Assembly (NCBI RefSeq): GCF_964204865.1
Contig: NC_135262.1
Location: 16,917,650 to 16,981,649 of the forward strand
Length of the DNA stretch: 64,000 nucleotides
Direction: 5' to 3'
Origin: Styela clava
Taxonomy: Eukaryota > Chordata > Ascidiacea > Stolidobranchia > Styelidae
Below, piece after piece: positions 1-11,324 of this stretch. The first letter of the stretch is position 1. Each line of letters opens with the position of its first letter. The notes under the pieces were generated by a model that saw only the letters and a program-made list of their open reading frames with translations, ran no database searches and was not told where the DNA came from. Position numbers and translations under genes: made by a program.

Positions 1-1114
1 CTACTGCCGAGCAAACGTGATTTTCACGATCTGTAACTGAAGATGGCGCATAGTCTTCATCTGAGAATACGTCGCTGTTGAAAAGCATAATACCAGTGCT
101 GTGGAAGCCAGCTAGGATATTACGCGGTACAAATGCGCAGATGTGAGCTTCGTTCACCAAATGAGCTATATCGTATATAGACACAGTCTTACCCGGATTG
201 GACCTCATCCAATTATCCATCGCGCGCGCGTAGGCTCTTTTGTATGGTCCATAAACAGTCTTGTCTAAAGGCTGGATGGAGTTTGTGGGACGTGTGTGAA
301 GGGATGGTCAACACCACAACTCCGTTCGCCTTTGCCTTGTCAACAGCTGTCAGTGAAACGTGGGCCTCGTGATTGTCTAAGATGAGCAATACCTTTCTGT
401 CGGGTATACAGTGTGTATGCTCAATGAAGTGATCGAGATAGTTGACAAACGTTTCCTCGTTAATCCAACCTGATCTGGTGGCCGCACCGTCAGATCCCAG
501 TGGCGCACCTCGTATGAAATAATTACGATAATTGACACGGGGAAATATCATGTAGGGCGGAATATATCCACCAGCAGCGTTGATCGCATTGACTACGGTT
601 ACCAGCTCACCTCTTTCACCTGATGTGACAGAACCAATCTGCTTAACCCCTTTTTCCGTAACAATGCTCTCAGGCTTTTGCACCGTATGGCACCCTGTTT
701 CGTCGATGTTATATACGTCTTGTGCCTCGAATTTGTGTTGGTCCATTACTTTGGCAAGGTTTTTGTAGAACTGTCCCACTGTATGGCGAATAAACGCCGT
801 TGCTCTGGCTAATGAAGTAGCTTCTGGACTTCGAATTGCAAGGTTATTGCGTGCTTTCAATCCAAGCCAAAACCCTTGACCAGCTTTTTTGCTGATTTTC
901 TGGCACATCAACACCGTTTCTTTCTGCAAACTCATACGCCAAACATCGGCATTTATCTTTGGATAGGCCATGGTAGTTTGCTGCAAGTGTTTTGATGTGA
1001 CTAGCTAGTTCAGCTTCCATTTCAGGACTGAATATCATATTCTTGAGCTTGCAATTCTTGTATCCGCTTGTACCAAGCGGGTCATGTTTTTGTTTATCCA
1101 TGTATCGCTCACCT
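1..1114 (-). pseudogene. Tigger/pogo-type transposase, C-terminal part (broken)
   Basis: Reads on the minus strand as the middle and C-terminal part of a Tigger/pogo (Tc1/mariner superfamily, DDE_1) transposase. Visible motifs are YNIDETGC (first catalytic Asp) and LLILDNHEAH (second Asp); the third Asp (PLDKTVYGP) is present only after a one-base frame change near 275-285. A second frame change lies near 895, between the GLSKDKCR... part and the KISKKAGQGFW... part. It aligns by eye with the transposase at 53939-55921. The N-terminal part lies at 6832-6980, separated by an inserted Harbinger element. The C-terminus runs off the left window edge. With two frameshifts and an insertion it is dead. 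High confidence in the family. Confidence 0.88.
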
Positions 1115-1302
1115 TTAAGGTGCGTTTACACTGGATGCGTCGCGGCGCGGCGCGGCTTCTGGTCGCGCGGGGCAGGTGTTTACATAGCGCGCGTCATTTC
1201 TTCACCACTCAAGGGCGCTAGAGGCGGTTGCTTAGGAACATTGACGCGGGAAATTCAGCTAGAATTTCGTCTGCTTCCCACTCCGCTACAAAATTTACAA
1301 AT

Positions 1303-2757
1303 ATGCCACTTTCGAAAAGGAAAAGATTGGCAATCGCCCTTTATTTGGCAAACAATACGGAGCAAAAGCAAAGGGAACATTGGGTTCATCCCATATTAAA
1401 AAGAAGGAAAGAGCTTGGTAAGTTCAAATCATCGCCCTATGAAATTGCGTGGTCTTTCCTCAAAATACTAATATAAGATTAATTAATCATAGGCTATCTT
1501 ATACTGTTTTCTTCATCTACCTGTGTATTGAACAGACGGTAGAGCTTGAAGTTGAATAAACATTTATCTTTCATTTAATATTACTTTCTACGCAGGTGAG
1601 TACCATAGACTTGTCCAAGAAATGAGACTTGAAAGAACGGTTGCATTTCGTAACCAATACCGCCTGGACCCTGGTATGTTTGATGACCTGAGGAGTCTAG
1701 TGCCAGTGGCTCCTTACATAACTAAAACCACGACTAATTTCCGAGAACCTATATCTCCTGAAGAGAGGCTTGGAATAACATTAAGGTGAGCAATTACTGT
1801 ATATTCAAACCATGTAGCAAAATGTATGTGGAAGAAAATATTCAAATTATAACACATCCACATAGAACTATTAAAAACAAAATAAACATAACATCAAATA
1901 AAAGTGCACATATATCATATTTCAGATTTTTAGCAACAGGGGATTCTTATACCACAATAGCAGATTCATATAGGACATCGAAATCAACAGTTTCAGGAAT
2001 AGTTACAGAAACTTGTGAGGCAATTTGGACATCACTCAAAAAAGAATATTTAAGCCCGCCAACAGTTACAAAATGGAAGCAAATCGCTGAAGAGTATGAG
2101 AAAAAGTGGAATTTCCCACATTGCATAGGGAGCATAGATGGGAAACATATACAAATTCAAGCACCGGTGAATTCAGGGTCCCTTTATTACAATTACAAGC
2201 ACACCTTCAGCATTGTGCTAATGGCCCTTGTCGACGCCAATTATAATTTTGTTTTTGTCGATGTGGGAGCTTACGGAAAGCAGAGTGATGGAAGTGTTTT
2301 CTCCCACTCTGCTCTCGGTAAGCTCATGAATGAAGGGGCCCTGAATTTGCCGGATGAAACAACGCTTACTAACAGCTCAAAAAAGGCTCCCTATGTGATA
2401 GTGGGGGATGAAGCCTTCCCACTACAGAAGCACCTGATGAGACCATACCCGGGGCGAAATTTGCCAATTGATGAAAAAGTTTTCAACTACAGGCTATCCA
2501 GGGCAAGGCGAGTAGTAGAAAATGCATTTGGTATAATGAGTGCGAAGTGGAGAGTTTTTAGGAGGCCCATGGGTGTGTCGCCACAAAACGCAGAGTTGGT
2601 TGTGAAGGCAGCATGTTGTTTGCATAATTATGTAAGACGCCATACACTGATAGATGCAGGTGAAGTGGATAGGGAAGACCTGGAGGGAAACATAACAAGA
2701 GGAAGTTGGCGGGTACAACAGTTTTTTGCCCCTGCAAAGGCAAGGTCGCAGAAATAG
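1303..2757 (+). CDS. HARBI1-like PIF/Harbinger transposase, 3 exons
   Basis: Predicted join 1303-1417, 1596-1785, 1926-2757; introns are GTAAGT...CAG and GTGAGC...CAG and phases agree, giving 378 aa. Exon 1 gives a basic N-terminus (MPLSKRKRLAIALYL), exon 2 the region with RLDPGMFDDLRSL, exon 3 the DDE nuclease. Motifs: GSIDGKHI (first Asp), GAYGKQSDG (second Asp), VVENAFGIMSAKWR (Glu), plus IVGDEAFPL and LHNYVR, typical of HARBI1/DDE_4. No stop or frameshift is visible, so the enzyme could be intact. It would cut and paste the enclosing element, in this superfamily together with the accessory MADF/Myb protein. The start ATG at 1303 is the first in frame. The unspliced frame from 1786 contains intron sequence and is not the real protein. 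Confidence 0.9.
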
Positions 2758-3680
2758 TGTAGGGGCGGCGGCTGTTCGCGACAGCTTTAAAAATTATTTC
2801 ATGGTTGATGGAGCTTGCCCCTGGCAATTTCAAAGAGTCAGAAGGACATGAAAAGTTCCTTTTATCTAGCTTAGTGGTTACCATCGAAAAAACATATTAC
2901 TGAATGAGAGATTTTACATTTGACACGCTACACTAAAATATTTCAAGCTGTAATCAATTTGGAAAATAATCCAAATTTTTCATCAAAGAATATTTGAAAA
3001 TAAACGTAATTGAAAAAAGAATTTGTGCTTGATAAAAGAAAATAAACAGCAGCAGAAAGATGAAAATCATGCAAATACTCCATGAAGCTGTAATGAGAAA
3101 TAGCCAGAATGAAAAAGCATACTGCCTGAACAAATAATAAAATGGTTGAGGTAAACTAACAATAAAAAACATTAAAATTTTTTAGAAAATTGAGTTCTTG
3201 TTTAGAGAAGGTTGCTCAAGTTTGTACGGAGTCAATTAAATTTAGTAATGTACTGTAATTAAGATAAAAAAACGTTTGAATTTATTTTCTAATTTTTAAG
3301 TGGGAAATTGAATTTGAATCATTTCTCAAATTCAGCCTCATGGAGTAATTGCATGATTTTCATCTTTGTTGATGAAGCACGCTCAGGAGACAGTCTTTTC
3401 AGCTGTGGTAGAAGTGAAAGAAGGAAGAATTTGTCTGGATCATCTACAAATAAATATATATAGTATCAATATTCTATACCATTACGTGTTTATTGGACAC
3501 GTAGTGGACATAGTGAACGGTTTGTTGTTCTTAGACTTAGTCTTGTTCTTCTTTGACACGTTCAGAAGAAATCGCTTTTCTCTTTGGTAACTGAACCAAT
3601 TGTTTTGAAATTTTCATTGGTTAAAGATAAAATTTTTCCCCAGAAGGCTATTATTTTTTTTTGCCAAATATTTGAGCATA

Positions 3681-4070
3681 CCGTATATACTCGCCTATAG
3701 GTCGCACCACCGTATAGGTCGCACTATTAGTTTTGTGTTAAAAAAGTTTGATTTTGATTTGACTCGCACATAAGTCAAACTGAAAATCTACGGATTTAAA
3801 AAGCCCTTTTCCTAGATTTTTGCATAGGTATCTTCCTATTTTGTTTTTTTTGTAGGGCAAAATATAATCAAAATATGTTAATGACGCTCATAATTTTATA
3901 TGGTTAGAACCAGGTCAACTGTAATAGATGCGTGCGGCGTGTTACGATTTGTAGAAATGGCCTATATCCAAATTTTTGTAAAATCGTCTGTATGTCGAGC
4001 GGATAGGTCACACCTATATTTTTTTTTAAAAATAGGTAAAAAGTTGCGACCTATAGGCGAGTATATACGG
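3681..4070. mobile_element. TA-flanked MITE (mariner/pogo-like), 390 bp
   Basis: The left end CCGTATATACTCGCCTATAG is mirrored at the right end (CTATAGGCGAGTATATACGG), and TA dinucleotides flank both sides (3679-3680, 4071-4072). The inverted repeats are at least 26 bp. No coding capacity is seen. It sits between the transposase and the MADF gene of the Harbinger element, so it inserted later. A TA duplication points to Tc1/mariner-type mobilisation. Confidence 0.85.
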
Positions 4071-4133
4071 TAGCTGTCTTGTCTATATGAGCATGCTATG
4101 CATACGCTCCCTTTAATTCTACAACATAATAAA

Positions 4134-4931
4134 CTAATCTCGATCACACCATATCATGTGTGACCGTAGATAAAACATGAAACAAAAACGATGTTCGAAA
4201 AGGTTAAAAAAATTACCATCCTTCTCCTCCTCAAGAATTTTCAAAATCCGCATGTTCACTTCTTCCTTCCTTTTTTTTGGTGTCGGTGCGACAGAAGATG
4301 ACCCAGACACTTCTTCCCCTTCTACCACAGCTGATAGAGTGACAAGTTCTAAATTTGAGGACGTTCTGAAATATGAAATAGAAAAGGTCCTGAAATAACT
4401 TCAAATTAATAAAGAATTTAACTTGTACCAAATTGAACAGATCATTTCAAAACATGTGATAGATATATCATTGAAATAGGCACACACTTTTCATCATAGT
4501 AACATATCACAGCAGCTCAATATTTACTCTTGTGCCGATTTTATGCAAAATAACTTACTTTCGATGCTGCACGAAGGAATCTAAAAAAGTCATGTGTTCA
4601 AATAGATGCCATTTATTCGTTGAAACGCCTCGGGGTGCCCCTGACTCCATGGTACTTTCATTTTTATTTTTCATCTTGACTTCTCTTGCCTGCTGTCCTA
4701 AATAGCTATATCAGATTGTGGTGTTAGTTGAGCAAAGCAAGCTTTTATTTTCAATTTGGTGTACTTGAAAATATTTTAGACAACGTGATTTTGCCATCAA
4801 GATAAATCCAGCAATGCTCCTATCTCCGCCCAATTGTTGGATTTGATATTAACATCACGATAATGAGGACTCATGTCATACAGACATGGTCTAGATTTCA
4901 CCTCATTTATTAAAAGTTCTTCAAACGACAT
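4134..4931 (-). CDS. MADF-domain accessory protein of the Harbinger element, probably damaged
   Basis: Three minus-strand segments. 4931-4797 starts with ATG and reads MSFEELLINEVKSRPCLYD then NWAEIGALLDLS, the first half of a MADF (Myb/SANT-like) DNA-binding domain, then hits a stop with no good donor. 4697-4559 reads QQAREVKMKN ... NKWHLFEHMTFLDSFVQHR and ends at a GTAAGT donor. 4365-4134 completes the domain (KTSSNLELV) and adds a basic PTPKKRK stretch and a charged helix before a stop. The expected middle piece with the conserved W-x-x-L-R is missing, and no clear BESS motif follows, so this copy may be non-functional. In this superfamily the partner protein binds the ends and carries the transposase into the nucleus. 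Exon joins are inferred. Confidence 0.65.
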
Positions 4932-5220
4932 GACTGTGAAACAAAGTTTGTAATGAATTCAAAATACAATTGTTGTTAGAATTCATACCGGTACCGGTAT
5001 AGCAAATAGTAAAGACTACAATCCTTCACTAGTACTTGCAATCAATTTTATTCTGACCTAGATAACGGTACCTAATTTGGATATTTAACTTATAAATTAC
5101 GATAAACGGTACCTAATTTGATATTGCAGTTATAAAATGCGGTACCTTCTGATCTAAGCAGAATGTAAAACCACTTCCCACGGGAAGCAGCCGACACCGC
5201 CGCAAAAAAGCACGTGGAAT

Positions 5221-6152
5221 CAGGGTTGCCAGACCCCAGCGATCAAAAAAAGCCAAATCAAAACATAAAAAAAGCCAGAAAAAGCCAACAATTTTACTAA
5301 GTACAAAAGCCCCATGATTTGTCAGATTTTAAGCGCTTGGCAACGTACTGATGATGATGTAGAGCCATCAGTCAATTCGGTGAGGCACACAAATAGAAAG
5401 TAAAGTTTCTATAGAACGGTAGAGAGTAAAATAAATATCAAGCGGACAGCATCATTTTACCATTCATTTGAGGTGCCGCCTCAGTATGTCAGTATGTAAT
5501 ATACCTACATGCTTCTACTTAAACTTGTGATATACCTTATAAAATTCTCCCTATATCAGTATATCGTGCTTTACTATTGAAAATTTTTTCCTTTCTGAAA
5601 TTTATAAACCATCAATTTTAATAAAAAATTATCTAACTCCCTGCCGCTCACAGGTGGACCACTGATATCTAATTTAGTAATTTTAGCGTAGTTAATCACA
5701 TCGTTACTGCAATTGCAGAATTAAACTAAGTTTCACATAAACCATATTAGGCATAATAAAAATTAAGTTATATAACTATTTTTTGGAAACAGAATGTAGA
5801 ACTGACAAATAGGCAAAACTATGAAAACAAGGCAATGTTTACAACCCTGCTTGAACATCTGTCTGAGCAGCTGCAGAAACTGCAATTGTTTCTTATTGGG
5901 TAGGATATGGTTAAGAGTTAATGTAACAAACAAGAAAATCGATGCTCCAGGAAATCCTAATGTTAAGTAGCTAAGTACGTTGTTACACACTAAATATTGT
6001 ATTTCATATGATTTTAATATAAGAGACTAGAGTAGACTTGAAAAAAGCCAAAAAAACGCCAAAAAGCCAAACGGAAATTCTGACGCCAAACGCGTTTGAA
6101 AAAAGCCAAAAATGGCAAATTTGGCGTTAAAAAAGCCAATATGGCAACCCTG
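5221..6152. mobile_element. hAT-type nonautonomous element, 932 bp
   Basis: Ends are CAGGGTTGCCAG on the left and TGGCAACCCTG on the right, flanked by an exact 8-bp duplication CGTGGAAT (5213-5220 and 6153-6160), the hAT signature. Subterminal regions are rich in AAAAAGCCA/TGGC motifs on both sides (5245-5290, 6040-6140), which could be transposase-binding repeats. No transposase is encoded. It lies inside the Harbinger element. Confidence 0.9.
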
Positions 6153-6266
6153 CGTGGAATTCGAAGGTCAGTCGCGCCGAAAAACGCTCAGCGAGAGAAT
6201 CAGCAGCGGCACCGCGCGTCGTCGTTAGGTGCCGCGCTTTCAGTGTGAACGGCGTCACTTGAAACA

Positions 6267-6768
6267 ATGGACCTTTCCCCGACCTTTGACCCCCGGAAAA
6301 TTCTTCCTATACTTTACCATTGCAGAATTTTCAGGGCTATTTTAGGAGTGCTTTTGCGAGTTGGCGCCTGTAAAATGGGGTATGTGTTTCAAACCATCAT
6401 TAGGATTCATCGCACACAACAATCTGTTTTTTAAAAGTACCGGTAAAGAATTTCAGGCTAGTCTATCACAGCTATTTCTACACTAATTTTTATTACTGCA
6501 ATTAAATTAAAACTCCCAAGAAGACAGAGTGATCATTGAATTATCTGATTTTTATTCAAGTTTCCGAAGCACAACTGAAAACTAACGAATAGAGTTCAAA
6601 AATGCGAAAACGAGGTAATGTTTACAACCACGCTTGAAAATCTGTCTGAGTGAGAAAAGTGTCTGAGCGGATGCGAAAAGGGGGCATTGTTACGTCACTT
6701 TTTGCAATTTGCTGATTGGCCAACGTCACGGAATAAACAAGGAAGTCGATGCTCGGGGAAAGGTCCAT
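6267..6768. mobile_element. Foldback element, family A, copy 1
   Basis: Bounded by ATGGACCTTTCCCC on the left and GGGGAAAGGTCCAT on the right. The right arm contains the family-specific segments CTGAGCGGATGCGAAAAG and TTGGCCAACGTCACG, also seen in copies at 45241-45683 and 47006-47504. The left arm here begins GACCTTTGACCCCCGG, as in the third copy. No target duplication could be fixed because the terminal ATGG is shared by both flanks. No coding capacity. Confidence 0.75.
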
Positions 6769-6831
6769 GGAGAGCGATCTCGAGCGCACTTCGCAACGCG
6801 TCGCGACGCATCCAGTGTAAACGCACCTTTA

Positions 6832-6980
6832 ATGTCATCAGGTCATCCGGTCATCCGGTCCACATCAAATGTTCTCGCTGCCGATCTAATACTGCATCCC
6901 TCTTTTACCGCTTCTGCCGCCCTTTCGACTAATGCCGGATCACTTCCACGGGTTGATTTTCTTTTGTATGTTTGCGGCAT
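6832..6980 (-). pseudogene. Tigger/pogo transposase, N-terminal HTH part
   Basis: Minus-strand frame from ATG at 6980 reads MPQTYKRKSTRGSDPALVER then AVKEGCSIRSAARTFDVDRMT, a CENP-B/psq-type helix-turn-helix matching the start of the transposase at 53939. A splice-acceptor-like TTTCTTTATCAG precedes the ATG. The frame is lost at an 8-bp tandem repeat (GGATGACC, 6843-6860). The rest of the protein resumes at 1114 beyond the Harbinger insertion. Confidence 0.85.
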
Positions 6981-7088
6981 CGTCTGATAAAGAAAAAATG
7001 TGATGAAAAATATATCCAATGCAGGAGCGTTGAGCCACGGAGCAACCCTCCTGGTGACCGCTGGATCAACCCTCCCATGATCGGCCAT

Positions 7089-7439
7089 CTTCCCATTTGA
7101 GCTCCGCTACTGCCGAATGACTACTCGACGTGCGCTGCAATAGTCTCCATTAGAGCATCACAACATGGACTACACAATGACTTAATGTGACTAAACCACG
7201 ACCTGTAATATTATTAATAGTAAACATATTACCTGAGACCATGAAATTCACTTTTTGCTGCGATTCCGGCTTTTTCATTAACTGTTTTCCACCAGAGCTA
7301 CAGAACGTCTGCTTCTCACAGCCAAATATAAAGCAATGACACAACCTACCAACAGAGGGCGCGCGAGCATTCTATTACTAATGCATGTTGCTAATTTTGG
7401 GGGTGGAACAAGTCTCCTCGTGGCTCAAGTCACCCGCAT
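7089..7439. other. No gene seen; upstream part of the Tigger element and flank
   Basis: Sequence upstream of the Tigger N-terminal exon. I could not identify the terminal inverted repeat of this Tigger copy and see no coding signal. Confidence 0.4.
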
Positions 7440-7672
7440 CTCCCCTACGTGGGTGCAAATGTATGCTGGTGCCAATATCCGCGAATGCAAATGCCCGTGA
7501 GTGCAAATGTACAGGGTTGCAAACGTACGTGGGTGCAAATGTCCATGGGTGCAAACCTCTATGAGTGCAAATGTTCGTGGTTGCAAATGTACATGGGTGC
7601 AAATGTCCGTGGGAGCAAATGTCCCGGGTTCAGTTTACGTGTGCAAAATGTACGTGGGTGCAAATGTGCTGT
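7440..7672. repeat. Degenerate GTGGGTGCAAATGT minisatellite
   Basis: About a dozen imperfect copies of a roughly 17-bp unit around TGCAAATGTACGTGGG. The same motif occurs near the ends of two short MITEs (27416-27585 and 52801-53002). The right end GCTGTCACC resembles the reverse of their GGTGAC terminus, so this may be an expanded relative of that family. Open frames here on both strands are repeat artefacts. Confidence 0.75.
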
Positions 7673-10247
7673 CACCATAAAAATAAGTAACACGATACAA
7701 AAAAAGCATTATAAAAAGGATGACATTTGAAATGTAGATATTGGCACTGATACTCTGGAATAACAGCTGCATCTGTTTCCAAATTGTGCTCGTTATAATA
7801 GCGTCATTCGATCGGTATATTTGTTTAATATATAAAAACAAATCGATTTTTACATTAAAAACATTCAGTAACCCTTTGCAATCATGGAAACTATTCTGTT
7901 TGCATCAGATTTGCTTTTAAGTCTTGTGATGCACTGCGCACACTCTTACAGGTTTAAGTGTATAACAAAGAACAAATCCGCTTCTACGCCAAAATATAAC
8001 TTCGTGAACTATGACAACCATTGACTGAGGGCTTCATAACGAGTTATGGTATGGGATTTTGCTTATTATGTGACGTGCCTATTCAATGTCGTGAAAGTGG
8101 TTATCACCACACTCGCGAAAAAGTCCGTTTTTGGCATATGCAAGGTTTATAAGATCGATATATATCATCTTCTCTTTTTGAGTTTTAAAGCCGTACATAC
8201 GCCCTACAAGACTTTAGGTTTTATTTTCGAAAACAGGTATATATTTAAAAAGTCGGATATCTCTCATCTAAATCTTGCTCACAACCCCAGACAGAACCTA
8301 CAAAACGTCAACCCCATTGCCACATTCAAGAAATTGAGACGTAATTATTATGTCGCCAGTGGATGGGAATGGAATTAAAGAGGCTCACTTACGGCGAAGA
8401 GATTTTCAAAAACAGCCGCTGGTGAGCAGAAAAATAGAACGAAGAATTTTCGTATGGAAACTTTGTTATGAAATGTGCCCGAAATTTTTTCGAGTTTACC
8501 GTTTATTTCAGCCCTAGTATACAATTGAGTGTGTGCGCGCGTTCATGCGTTGTTCCGGCGTAACTGGTTAACGTCACCGATCTGTTTAAAGATGTGTGAC
8601 ACAATTCCACAAAATTATGTTGTGGCTCTTTGCCCTAGTGTTATGTTTAGTATTATTAGAAAGGTTTGAATTACACGTTACCTGCAAATTTTTAACAAAT
8701 TTCTTAAAATGTTAAATGGTATTATTCGTAATTGTGCTTTTGGGAATGTATTATGAATATATATTACACTACACCATATGAGAACCATGGTAATGGCACA
8801 TTTGTTGAATTTGGTCTGTAAAATGTGTCGCACTGTTCTTATATTTATCAGTGTTATCAGGTCTCAAATTGATTTATAAGCTTCCGCCAGTTTTCATATC
8901 GTGTATTTATTTCACCATCTTCTTTCACTGTTTTGTTAGGAAGACGCGTAACTTCTACAGTTTACATTTATTTTCGGTCATGCTGGTCTTCCTGGTAACT
9001 GTACATATTTTGTTTGTTCGTTTGTTGTTATTTTATGCCAAAGAGAGTAGTATAACATTGATTGATTGTAGTTTTTTATTAATGATTTGGAATAGCACAC
9101 GAGAGCGTGTCAGAAATTTGAAATTAACACCGAGTATACTACATTCTCGCATAAGACAGTTTTACGAATAGACTTTCTTTCGCTCAATGGACACTAAGTC
9201 ACACCAACGCAGCGCAATAATTCAAAAGCATCGTTTCTTTAGGGGTGTCGCGTAACTTCTGTTACATCATCAGAATATTCTGGTGCTTAAATTATGTATG
9301 CATGCGCAACACCAAGAAAAGTGTGTTTAACAGGCTACGCATATAGTGCGGTAAGAAAATTTCCCCGCCGCAACTTAAAATATACCTTCATTCTTGATTG
9401 GGATGTTAGATCATAGTCAAACTTTAAAAATTAGACGTCAAATCGAGTCTTCGGGCGCAAAAAGAATATCATTCCATACGGGTCTTTCGCGCACCTGCGT
9501 CGCCATTTATCTCTATCGATTCACTCGGTCGCTGGAACGTCTTGTAAGGCAGTCGACAAAGCATATATTCGATGCGTATTAATCCCAATTAACCTCGTTT
9601 TTCTTGTGTATATCCTCGGGCGTCAGATTTATGAAATTGTACTTCCTCACTTCGGTGTCGTTACAACAGTCTGTCAAGTACGGCACGACGGCGTCTTAAA
9701 TTATAATCGAGTCGGCGATACAAGAAAGTAACATAATCCTTTTACAAATTGAGGAATTATCTCATTTCTACACGGTCAAATGATTATCATCACACAGTAT
9801 ATAGAAAATAAAAAAGACCCGCAAAGGGCAGGTTTGAAAAACATAAAGCAGCGACAAATAAGCAATTAACAGCGAAAAACAAAAAGTTAAAAAAAACTAC
9901 AACCCAAATTACCTATAAATTCATTAAGGTACAGAAACCTTCACCAACAAGAAAATCTAGTGCACAAAAATTTCTTAAAAATAAGTTATTAAAATTGGTA
10001 AGCAATTCATAACTTCAACCATCGATGTTCAACAAACAACTGAGATACTGCACATATAAAAATGAGTAACATGGAACAAAAAATAAAAACATTGAAAAAA
10101 GGATGACATTTTGAGCAGTGAAGTAGCAATTGGATATTATTAGTTCATTGTGTAAGTATGAGAAAAATCTTCATAGCAAAGCATGAGTCCTGTATTAAAT
10201 AAACATATGTACAATTTGTGCACGTTGCATGTTTGCCCCATACCCAA
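7673..10247. other. Gene-free stretch downstream of ANKRD10
   Basis: Two short open frames (8046-8378, 110 codons; 8851-9171, 106 codons) lack any recognisable domain and look AT-driven. A segment at about 7690-7735 resembles one at about 10065-10110 (AAAAAGGATGACATTT core), indicating a dispersed repeat. The distal part presumably includes the ANKRD10 3' UTR, but I could not fix its polyadenylation site. Confidence 0.4.
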
Positions 10248-11324
10248 TTAATTCCAATGCCATCCCCTTGCTTGTATTCCTCTGGCACAGACTGGGGAAT
10301 TTTCAAGCCTCTGTCCATTTTTACTAAATGATTGTCGGTGTTTGAAACAAGAACTTTTATCAGGCGACGGCATTGTCTCTGCTGTGTCGCCATAGCCGTT
10401 TTGGTGACACCATAATTGCATATCCATTTCTTGTAGTTGAATATCCATTCCAGGGCTGGGCGCTCGTCTACATTGGTTTGGATTATTATCATGTACAATA
10501 CTGTTATTGTCCAATGAATTTTCTACTGGCATTGTAGATTCGTCCTCCATTTCCATATTAATATCATTTGAATTGGCCTGCATACCGTTATGATAACCGT
10601 TAGGAAATTCTATTCTGCTACGCTTATAAGTCGGGATACTTTCGTCGTCTAACATCCTTTTCCTGGGTCGCATATTTCCATTTACATCGGGTGGATGACG
10701 GCCGTTGTTGATGTTACCATTTAGTCTGTGAACAATAAGTCCAGATGCGCCATGCTTATTATTTCGAGAAACCTCCTGAAGGGCCGATGATTCGAGGAGG
10801 CGCACGCACTCTTGAAAGCCTTGCATTCTCGCCAAATCGCACGGCGTATGACCGTTGTTATTGCACAAATTCACTCGCGAGCCATTGGTCAGTAAAACGC
10901 CAATGGCCTCTATATTTCCAACACGCGCAGCTTTATGTATTGGAGTTTCTCCTAAATAGTCTTGTGCGTGAAAATTTGCTCCAGATCTCAGTAATTTAAC
11001 CAAGCATTTTGGGTGACCACCGAAAGAAGCAATATGACACGGTGTTTGTTTAAACTTCGTTGTGCTCAAATTTGCTCCAACACCAAACGCCAAAAGTACA
11101 TCCAGACATTGGGTCTTTCCAAAATAAGCTGCCCAATGAATTGGCGTCCAACCATAAAATTTGTCTTCGGCCCTCAGCTGATCATGAGATGTTACAGCCC
11201 ATGCTCTTCGCAAAGCATCAATATCGCCGTCGCGGCATGCCCTGTGGATTGGGAAATCTCGTTTTATTATATCTTCACTTTCTCCACCCCATAACCCGAG
11301 TGCTGATGACTCAAACGAGCTCAT
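10248..11324 (-). CDS. ANKRD10: Ankyrin repeat domain-containing protein 10-like
   Basis: Intronless frame of 358 codons from ATG at 11324. Ankyrin repeats span about residues 22-180: DFPIHRACRDGDIDAL, FYGWTPIHWAAYFGKTQCL, QTPCHIASFGGHPKCL, GETPIHKAARVGNIEAI, GHTPCDLARMQGFQECVRLL. The FYGWTPIHWAA and AxFGGHPxCL phrases are characteristic of ANKRD10. The C-terminal half is low in complexity (N/G/M rich) with a short basic patch near MRPRKRM. Vertebrate ANKRD10 is slightly longer, so the tail differs. Its molecular role is poorly known; ankyrin repeats bind proteins. It lies head to head with TELO2 across about 850 bp. No introns and no obvious poly(A) tract, so a native single-exon gene or an old retrocopy are both possible. 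Confidence 0.82.
   Translation of the reverse strand: MSSFESSALGLWGGESEDIIKRDFPIHRACRDGDIDALRRAWAVTSHDQLRAEDKFYGWTPIHWAAYFGKTQCLDVLLAFGVGANLSTTKFKQTPCHIASFGGHPKCLVKLLRSGANFHAQDYLGETPIHKAARVGNIEAIGVLLTNGSRVNLCNNNGHTPCDLARMQGFQECVRLLESSALQEVSRNNKHGASGLIVHRLNGNINNGRHPPDVNGNMRPRKRMLDDESIPTYKRSRIEFPNGYHNGMQANSNDINMEMEDESTMPVENSLDNNSIVHDNNPNQCRRAPSPGMDIQLQEMDMQLWCHQNGYGDTAETMPSPDKSSCFKHRQSFSKNGQRLENSPVCARGIQARGWHWN

Larger units (their letters stand above)
1118..6828. mobile_element. PIF/Harbinger DNA transposon, full length with TIRs and TSD
   Basis: The left end starts AGGTGCGTTTACACTGGATG and its reverse complement closes the right end; the first 27 bp match perfectly. The flanks carry TTA at 1115-1117 and TTA at 6829-6831, the 3-bp duplication typical of PIF/Harbinger. 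Inside are the two genes this superfamily normally carries: a HARBI1-like DDE transposase (1303-2757, +) and a MADF-domain accessory protein (4134-4931, -), arranged convergently. Later insertions are a TA-flanked MITE (3681-4070), a hAT MITE (5221-6152) and a foldback element (6267-6768), which enlarge it to 5.7 kb. It interrupts a Tigger transposase gene. Superfamily, ends and duplication are directly visible. Confidence 0.93.

Noticed and set aside
1786-1925. Transposase frame beginning inside 1786-1925
   Set aside because: This stretch starts with GTGAGC, ends in TTTCAG and lacks family similarity; splicing it out joins LGITLR to FLATGDSYTT in frame.
7378-7602. Cys/His-rich open frames on both strands
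   Set aside because: Generated by the TGCAAATGTACGTGGG minisatellite, not by a zinc-finger gene.
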